Shown: positions 24,070 through 28,715 of the stretch, piece after piece
Layout of the letters: the number at the start of each line of letters is the position of its first letter
Position numbering within the stretch: position 1 is the stretch's first letter
From: JAVBTR01 sp031556065
GTDB lineage: Bacteria > Bacillota > Clostridia > Christensenellales > Aristaeellaceae
NCBI GenBank assembly: GCA_031556065.1
Contig: JAVBTR010000091.1
Coordinates: 1 to 28,715 of the forward strand
Length of the DNA stretch: 28,715 nt
Direction of reading: 5' to 3'
The notes under the pieces: model-generated
The model's database searches: none
The model's input: the letters and a program-made list of their open reading frames with translations, nothing else
Told to the model about the DNA's origin: nothing
Position numbers and translations under genes: made by a program

Positions 24070-24462
24070 ATGACAATCGCGCAGGTGGCCAGGGAATTCC
24101 AGCTGACGCCGGATACCTTACGCTATTACGAGCGGATAGGGCTTTTGCCTAACGTGGGCCGCACGGCAGGCGGTATCCGGGATTATTCTCAAGAGGATTG
24201 CAACTGGGTGGGGTACATTAAATGTATGCGCTCCGCTGGGGTTTCGGTGGAAACGTTGATTGAGTATGTGGGCTTGTTCCGCCAAGGGAAAGATACCATC
24301 CCCCAGCGCAAGCAGCTTTTGCTTGAACAGCGTGAGCAGATCATGGGGCGCATTCAAGAATTAAATGACGTACTTACAAGGCTCAATTGGAAGCTGGACG
24401 GCTACGAGGAAAGAATGCTCCAATACGAAGGCAACTTGTCCAAAGACGAAGGGGAGAAATGA
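24070..24462 (+). CDS. MerR-family regulator, AdhR/NmlR-like
   Basis: This 130-residue DNA-binding protein has a MerR winged helix (TIAQVAREFQLTPDTLRYYERIGLLP), the second region up to about residue 70 and a C-terminal coiled-coil dimerisation helix. Its IKCMRSAG segment places a cysteine at residue 52, matching the Cys52 reported for AdhR of Bacillus subtilis, which senses reactive aldehydes such as formaldehyde and methylglyoxal. ATG 24070 is preferred over GTG 24061, which is too close to AAGG. The next gene, a reductase, starts three bases after the stop, so the likely target is that operon. Aldehyde sensing here is inferred from the family. Confidence 0.88.
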   Translation: MTIAQVAREFQLTPDTLRYYERIGLLPNVGRTAGGIRDYSQEDCNWVGYIKCMRSAGVSVETLIEYVGLFRQGKDTIPQRKQLLLEQREQIMGRIQELNDVLTRLNWKLDGYEERMLQYEGNLSKDEGEK

Positions 24463-24465
24463 AAA

Positions 24466-25575
24466 ATGGAAAATATTAAGAAAAACTTTGGTTTTGGCTG
24501 CATGAGACTGCCTATGAATGGGGAAGAAGTGGACATAGCCGCGTTTTCCCATATGGTAGATGCTTTTTTGGAAAGGGGCTTTAACTATTTTGATACAGCC
24601 CATGGCTACGTCAGCGGTAAAAGCGAGGCTGCTATCAAACAAAGCTTGGTAAGCCGTTATCCAAGGGATAGCTATATTCTAACAGATAAGCTTTCAGGCT
24701 CATATTTTAAAAGCCAGGCAGATATTCGCCCCTTGTTCGAAAAGCAGTTGGAAGCCTGCGGCGTAAGCTATTTCGATTTTTATTTGATGCATGCCCAAAG
24801 TGCGGATATATTCGCCCATTATAAGCGTTGCCAAGCCTATGAAACAGCACTGGAATTAAAAGAAGAGGGCAAAATTCGCCATTTTGGCATTTCCTTTCAC
24901 GATAAGGCAGCAGTGCTTGAACAGATTTTAACGGAATACCCCCAAATCGAAGTGGTTCAGATTCAGTTTAATTATATGGATTATGAGGATCCTTCTGTGG
25001 AAAGCCGTAAATGCTATGAGGTCTGCCGAAAGCACGGGAAGCCCGTTATCGTAATGGAGCCCGTTAAGGGGGGCAACCTTGTAAACCTGCCCAATGAGGC
25101 CAAAGGCATTTTAACAACCCTTGAAGGCGGCAGCCTCGCAAGCTACGCCATCCGCTTCGCGGCAGGCTTTGAAGGTATAATGATGGTGCTTTCAGGCATG
25201 AGCAATGTGGAGCAGATGGAAGACAACCTAAGCTTCATGAAGGATTTTAAACCGCTGACTGAAACCGAAATGGAAGCAGTTCAGAAGGTGACAAAGGCGA
25301 TCAAAGCGCAAAATTTGATCCCCTGCACAGCCTGCCGTTACTGCACCGACGGCTGCCCGAGAAAGATACAGATTCCCGATTTGTTTGCGTGCCTCAATGC
25401 TAAAAACGTCTTTCACGACTGGAACGCAGATTATTACTACCATCAGGTGCATACGATGGAGAATGCAACGGCCTCAGCCTGCATCCAATGCGGTAAGTGT
25501 GAAGCGGCTTGCCCTCAGCATCTTCAGATTCGTAAGCTGTTAAAAGATGTGTCCAAGGAGTTTGACCGCCAATAG
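24466..25575 (+). CDS. Aldo-keto reductase with C-terminal [4Fe-4S] ferredoxin-like domain
   Basis: This 369-residue protein would reduce aldehydes or ketones. The TIM barrel carries the aldo-keto reductase tetrad Asp43, Tyr48, Lys75 and His109. The C-terminal part has two CxxCxxCxxxC clusters: Cys287, 290, 293, 297 and Cys339, 342, 345, 349, enough for two [4Fe-4S] clusters. Such fused reductases are common in anaerobic Clostridia and are thought to take electrons from ferredoxin-type partners. GGGGAG precedes the ATG. It is in an operon with the AdhR-like regulator, which suggests a role in aldehyde detoxification rather than sugar catabolism. The natural substrate is unknown. Confidence 0.9.
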   Translation: MENIKKNFGFGCMRLPMNGEEVDIAAFSHMVDAFLERGFNYFDTAHGYVSGKSEAAIKQSLVSRYPRDSYILTDKLSGSYFKSQADIRPLFEKQLEACGVSYFDFYLMHAQSADIFAHYKRCQAYETALELKEEGKIRHFGISFHDKAAVLEQILTEYPQIEVVQIQFNYMDYEDPSVESRKCYEVCRKHGKPVIVMEPVKGGNLVNLPNEAKGILTTLEGGSLASYAIRFAAGFEGIMMVLSGMSNVEQMEDNLSFMKDFKPLTETEMEAVQKVTKAIKAQNLIPCTACRYCTDGCPRKIQIPDLFACLNAKNVFHDWNADYYYHQVHTMENATASACIQCGKCEAACPQHLQIRKLLKDVSKEFDRQ

Positions 25576-25589
25576 AAGGTGATTCTTAG

Positions 25590-25619
25590 TTGTATTATAT
25601 CATGACGCTATGCTACAAT
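25590..25619 (+). promoter_or_regulatory. Possible promoter for the TIM-barrel isomerase gene
   Basis: TTGTAT (25590-25595) and TACAAT (25614-25619) are 18 bp apart, about 40 bases before the ATG at 25660. No terminator is seen between the reductase stop (25575) and this site, so read-through from the upstream operon is also possible. Confidence 0.45.
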
Positions 25620-25659
25620 CATGGCTGGATTGCATTATCATGAAGCGGAGAGATTTATT

Positions 25660-26415
25660 ATGCCTTATAGCGTCAATACAAGGTGCTTGTTCCCGGGAAT
25701 GCCTCTTGAACAGGTTTTTGCGCACTTGAACGGTATGGGTTTTCATTATGTGGAGGATTGGACGATTCCACGGGAGGAAGTGGCAGTAAGGGCGGCACTG
25801 ATGCGGGCCCATGGTATGAAAATGACGGCCTTCTGTCCCCGGTTCTTCATTTTAAACGACCTTAACTGGCACGATGAGTACGAAGAAAGCCTGAAAGCCG
25901 CCTTAGAGGATGCTAGGATTCTGGGTTCGCCAGCGCTTATCACCCAGGTGGGAAACGATACCGGCGCCCCTCGTCAAGAACAGCACAGGGCCATTGTGAT
26001 AGGGCTTAAGCGTATGGCTCCAACGCTTGAGCAGGCAGGTGTTACCTTGCTGGTGGAGCCTCTTAACAATGTGAAGGACCATCCCGGTTACTATTTAACA
26101 GACTCTGGTGAAGGGTTTGATATTGTCCGTGAAGTGGGCAGCCCTTATGTGAAATTGCTATACGATGTTTATCACCAGGTGTACATGGGGGAGGATGTAT
26201 TAACGCGCATAAAGGAAAATAGTGCGCTCATTGGGCATTTTCATATTGCCGCCCATCCAGACCGCGACGAAAAATTGTTCGATCTTTTCGACTATACAGA
26301 GGTTCTTAGCTTGATTAAGTGCCTTAACACTGCCGCGCCTGTGGGTATCGAGCTGTTCCCATCCTCCAAAGACGCTGCGGATGCGGTGCTTTTAAAATTA
26401 TTGCCTTTGATTTAA
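25660..26415 (+). CDS. Sugar-phosphate isomerase/epimerase, hydroxypyruvate-isomerase (Hyi)-like
   Basis: This 251-residue protein belongs to the AP-endonuclease-2/xylose-isomerase-like TIM-barrel superfamily. Conserved metal and catalytic positions are visible: Glu133 in LLVEPLNN, Asp169 in LLYDVYHQ, His195 in GHFHIA and Glu231 in VGIELFPS, the layout of hydroxypyruvate isomerase and related keto-sugar epimerases. ATG 25660 is chosen because GGAGAG lies 8 bases upstream and the reading then matches the family start; the 13 upstream codons do not. It is followed by a strong terminator. In uronate or sugar loci such proteins isomerise hydroxypyruvate or epimerise sugars, but the substrate cannot be told here. 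Confidence 0.85.
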   Translation: MPYSVNTRCLFPGMPLEQVFAHLNGMGFHYVEDWTIPREEVAVRAALMRAHGMKMTAFCPRFFILNDLNWHDEYEESLKAALEDARILGSPALITQVGNDTGAPRQEQHRAIVIGLKRMAPTLEQAGVTLLVEPLNNVKDHPGYYLTDSGEGFDIVREVGSPYVKLLYDVYHQVYMGEDVLTRIKENSALIGHFHIAAHPDRDEKLFDLFDYTEVLSLIKCLNTAAPVGIELFPSSKDAADAVLLKLLPLI

Positions 26416-26425
26416 TATGCTTTGG

Positions 26426-26461
26426 AACCGGCTCCTGCCCCGAACGGCAGGAGCCGGTTTT
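26426..26461 (+). terminator. Strong intrinsic terminator after the isomerase gene
   Basis: A perfect 14-bp G+C-rich stem (AACCGGCTCCTGCC at 26426-26439 with 26446-26459), 6-base loop, then TTTT. It closes the rightward run of MerR, reductase and isomerase genes. Confidence 0.9.
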
Positions 26462-26496
26462 GACATTAAAAGGTAAAAATTTTCTACTAAAGTGGG

Positions 26497-26525
26497 TTGA
26501 CAGCCATAGGCGGCATGTGTATAAT
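26497..26525 (+). promoter_or_regulatory. Consensus promoter of the LacI-GH31 operon
   Basis: TTGACA (26497-26502) and TATAAT (26520-26525), both perfect, are 17 bp apart. The start would be near 26532, giving a short leader of about 35 nt. Confidence 0.88.
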
Positions 26526-26532
26526 AAAGTTA

Positions 26533-26546
26533 CTGAAACGTTTAAG
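26533..26546. promoter_or_regulatory. Probable LacI-family operator at the transcription start
   Basis: CTGAAACGTTTAAG is a near-perfect 14-bp palindrome with central CG and AAACGTTT core, as is usual for LacI-type regulators. It sits at the predicted start site, where a bound repressor would block transcription of its own gene and of the GH31 gene. The half-site spacing does not fit a CcpA cre site. Confidence 0.65.
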
Positions 26547-26566
26547 TGAAAATGGAAGTGCATGAG

Positions 26567-27610
26567 ATGAAGCGTGTCAGCATCAAAGATGTGGCAAAAG
26601 AAGCAGGGGTATCCACTGCTACGGTATCCTATGTATTAAATGGCAGCCAGCAGGAAACCATCAGCGCAGAAACCATCGAGCGGGTTTATAAGGCAGTGCG
26701 GGAACTAAACTATATTCCCAATCAAAGTGCCCGAAGTCTGATCAGCCGTTCCTCTAAGCTCATTGGGGTGATTATTCCTCAAACGGAGCCTGGGAAGGAA
26801 TTTATGTTCAGCAACCCCTTTTATGGCTCGCTTTTGTCGGCCATTGAGCTTACAGCCAGAAAAAACGGCTATCATCTTTTGCTCAGCGGCACTCAAAGCG
26901 ATCAACGGTATGTGAATATTGCCCGAAACCGTGATGTGGATGGGGTGGTGGTGGTAGGCACTTATCCAAGCAAGCAATTGGATGAACTTAAGCAGATGGA
27001 TATTCCCATTGTATTGATCGATACCTATGTAACGGATGAAGCTTTTCATACCATCGGTATTTCAGACCGCTTTGGAGGCTATATGGCCACCAGACATCTG
27101 ATTGACAAAGGCCACCGTCGGATTGCTTTCGTTTCAGGCTCTATTCGGGAGCATGGGGTGAACGAAAAGCGGTATCGGGGCTACTGCGAGGCGCTGAACG
27201 AGGCGGGGATTCCCTTGGATGAACAGCTGCTATACATTGGCGCTGTGGATTATGATTATGGCATACAGGCTGCTTGGGAATGGCGTGCCAGAAAGCAGGG
27301 GGAAACCGCTGCCTTTGTTACTTCGGATATGCTGGCCATGGGCTTTATAAAAGGCGTAAAGCAAACAGGGTTAAGCGTGCCAAGGGATATTTCTGTTGTA
27401 GGCTTTGACGATTTGGAGATTGCCCGTATGACGGACCCAGGCTTGACCACCATTCACCAGGATGTGGTGGAAAAAGGCCGCTGCGCTGCCCAACTGGTGA
27501 TCGACGGGGTACGGGAAAAGGGAATGAGCCGGCAAGAAAACATTCTGCCAATCCATCTGGTGGAGCGTGAATCGGTGAAGGATATGAAAAAGGAGAAGGT
27601 TAATGATTAA
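26567..27610 (+). CDS. LacI-family transcriptional regulator
   Basis: This 347-residue regulator has an N-terminal LacI helix-turn-helix and hinge (VSIKDVAKEAGVSTATVSYVLNG to about residue 60) and a periplasmic-binding-protein-like sensor domain. ATG 26567 is chosen because the family usually begins within a few residues of this motif, and GGAAG lies 8 bases before it; upstream GTG 26546 and ATG 26552 are alternatives. The sensor part carries the usual SDMLAMGFIKGVKQTGLSVP and VVGFDDLEIARMTDPGLTTIHQD segments. It overlaps the GH31 gene by 8 bases. It probably represses this operon through the palindrome at 26533-26546, and responds to a sugar made or used by GH31. Confidence 0.93.
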   Translation: MKRVSIKDVAKEAGVSTATVSYVLNGSQQETISAETIERVYKAVRELNYIPNQSARSLISRSSKLIGVIIPQTEPGKEFMFSNPFYGSLLSAIELTARKNGYHLLLSGTQSDQRYVNIARNRDVDGVVVVGTYPSKQLDELKQMDIPIVLIDTYVTDEAFHTIGISDRFGGYMATRHLIDKGHRRIAFVSGSIREHGVNEKRYRGYCEALNEAGIPLDEQLLYIGAVDYDYGIQAAWEWRARKQGETAAFVTSDMLAMGFIKGVKQTGLSVPRDISVVGFDDLEIARMTDPGLTTIHQDVVEKGRCAAQLVIDGVREKGMSRQENILPIHLVERESVKDMKKEKVND

Positions 27611-28715
27611 GCATATGCCAGAAGGGCTGGTTCCTTTTGAAGATTGCGGATATGCCAGGGTTCCTAAAAACCCTGTAGCGGGCCAGACTGTGGCGGTTTA
27701 TGCGCGGGTAGATAATAACCCGGGTGCACCTGTTTTGGTGTTAAATATCAATGGTATGCAAGCGTTGGCGCCAAAGGCAGTCTGTCAGGGGAATGGATTC
27801 TGGCGGTTCGATCTGGGTAGCTTTGAACCTGGCACAGCCGTCCGGTACCGTATTCTGGCGGGGGAAGAAGCCACGGGCGAATACCGGTTCAACGTATGGG
27901 AGCAAGAACGGCTGAATGGGATTCAAGCAGCGTATTTGGAGGGGAATACGCTGGCATTAAAACTGGCGGACGATTGCTTTATGGTTTTTAAGGTGCAAAG
28001 CCATGTGGAAATTGATTATGCAACCCTTTGTCCTGTTAAAACCGTGTACGAGGGAGAGTATATTGACATAAATCATATCAGAATTCAATGGCAAAAGGGA
28101 GCAGGTTTCATTTGTGAACTTAAACGATTAAGTAGCAAACTGATGACCATTGCCGCGGTTGATCTGTGGCGGGATGGGCAAGGCCGGGTTCAGGCCTTTG
28201 AACCTGCCATGGCCTTTGAAAGCAGTCATGTATTCGGCCTGGGGGAACGGTTCGACAGTGTGGAGCAAAAAGGGCTTGTGCGCCCAATTCAGGTGGTGGA
28301 GAAATTCACCCAGCAGGGAGATCAAAGCTATTTGCCAAGCCCCTTTTGGTTTACAGAAAAGGGCTTTGGCTGGATGCGTATGGGGAGCGAGCCTCTTAAA
28401 TTGGATTTGCAAATGGGCTGCAAGGTTTATCAGCAAGTGCTTCAAAACAGCGCCAGCCTTGGAACGGATAGGCTTTTGCTGGGCACACCCGGCGAAATCG
28501 TGGGGAAATATATCCGTTTAACAGGCACGCCCAAACTGCCGCCGGAATGGGCGTTCGGAGTGTGGATTTCTGGCAATGGCTGGAACAGCGACGGGGAAGT
28601 GGCGCAGCAGCTGGAAGCCCTGGAGGCAAACCAATACCCAGCCAAAGTAATGGTGCTGGAAGCCTGGAGCGATGAACGCACGTTTTATCGTTGGAACAGT
28701 ACCGCACATTTTAAG
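27603..28715 (+). CDS. GH31 glycosidase, N-terminal part (cut by window end)
   Basis: The first 371 codons are open to the window end. Residues 1-105 look like an extra N-terminal beta-domain. The GH31 N-domain follows with FGLGERFDSVEQKG and PFWFTEKGFGWMRMGSE, then the start of the catalytic barrel, with LPPEWAFGVWISGNGWNS and VMVLEAWSDERTFYRWN. The catalytic Asp residues lie downstream of the window. GH31 members include alpha-glucosidases, alpha-xylosidases, alpha-galactosidases and sulfoquinovosidases; the EAWSDE variant of the beta-strand motif makes it unlike ordinary alpha-glucosidases, but specificity is open. No signal peptide. GGAG lies about 8 bases before the ATG, inside the LacI gene, so translation is probably coupled. 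Confidence 0.88.
   Translation, partial: MIKHMPEGLVPFEDCGYARVPKNPVAGQTVAVYARVDNNPGAPVLVLNINGMQALAPKAVCQGNGFWRFDLGSFEPGTAVRYRILAGEEATGEYRFNVWEQERLNGIQAAYLEGNTLALKLADDCFMVFKVQSHVEIDYATLCPVKTVYEGEYIDINHIRIQWQKGAGFICELKRLSSKLMTIAAVDLWRDGQGRVQAFEPAMAFESSHVFGLGERFDSVEQKGLVRPIQVVEKFTQQGDQSYLPSPFWFTEKGFGWMRMGSEPLKLDLQMGCKVYQQVLQNSASLGTDRLLLGTPGEIVGKYIRLTGTPKLPPEWAFGVWISGNGWNSDGEVAQQLEALEANQYPAKVMVLEAWSDERTFYRWNSTAHFK

Overview
This looks like chromosomal DNA from a low-to-mid G+C Gram-positive bacterium of the Clostridia type, probably an anaerobic gut or other plant-polysaccharide-using lineage. The evidence is strong AGGAGG-type ribosome binding sites, sigma-A promoters, lipoprotein-type solute-binding proteins, LplABC-type sugar importers without their own ATPase, and an aldo-keto reductase with two ferredoxin-like cysteine clusters. 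I cannot name the species. No rRNA, tRNA, CRISPR array, phage or transposase gene was seen. The window is a mosaic of sugar-uptake and glycosidase operons.

Left part (1-10656): a membrane-anchored regulator, cut by the window edge, reads leftward. Diverging from it is a seven-gene rightward operon: lipoprotein binding protein, two LplB/YtcP-type permeases, a beta-lactamase-fold serine hydrolase, a GH65-like (alpha/alpha)6 enzyme, a GH105 unsaturated-uronyl hydrolase and a DUF5060/DUF5605-type TIM-barrel glycosidase. None of the enzymes has a signal peptide. The likely job is import of lyase-generated (unsaturated, perhaps acylated) oligosaccharides and their breakdown in the cytoplasm. GH105 points to a pectin/rhamnogalacturonan-like or other uronate-containing substrate. 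The exact glycan and the roles of three of the enzymes are not known.

Junction (10653-11592): two broken genes meet head to head. They are the C-terminal end of an AraC regulator (minus strand) and a phosphotransferase (APH-like) missing its N-lobe (plus strand), with a stop codon and a one-base frameshift. Terminator-like hairpins for the operons on both sides lie inside these remnants.

Middle part (11579-20076): a leftward operon encodes a family-5 binding protein, OppB/OppC/OppD/OppF-type transporter parts and a cytoplasmic GH3 beta-glucosidase. The coupling to GH3 suggests uptake of beta-linked oligosaccharides rather than peptides. It has a clear TTGACA-17-TACAAT promoter, and a hairpin follows the binding-protein gene, as in the first operon.

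Right part (20095-28715): a leftward GH2 beta-mannosidase plus MATE exporter pair; a divergent AdhR-like MerR regulator with a [4Fe-4S] aldo-keto reductase under a 19-bp-spacer promoter; a hydroxypyruvate-isomerase-like TIM-barrel gene ending in a strong terminator; and a LacI regulator with a GH31 glycosidase (cut by the window end), driven by a consensus promoter with a palindrome at its start site. I see no clearly novel defence or mobile system. The best candidates for new biology are the uncharacterised enzymes of the first operon.
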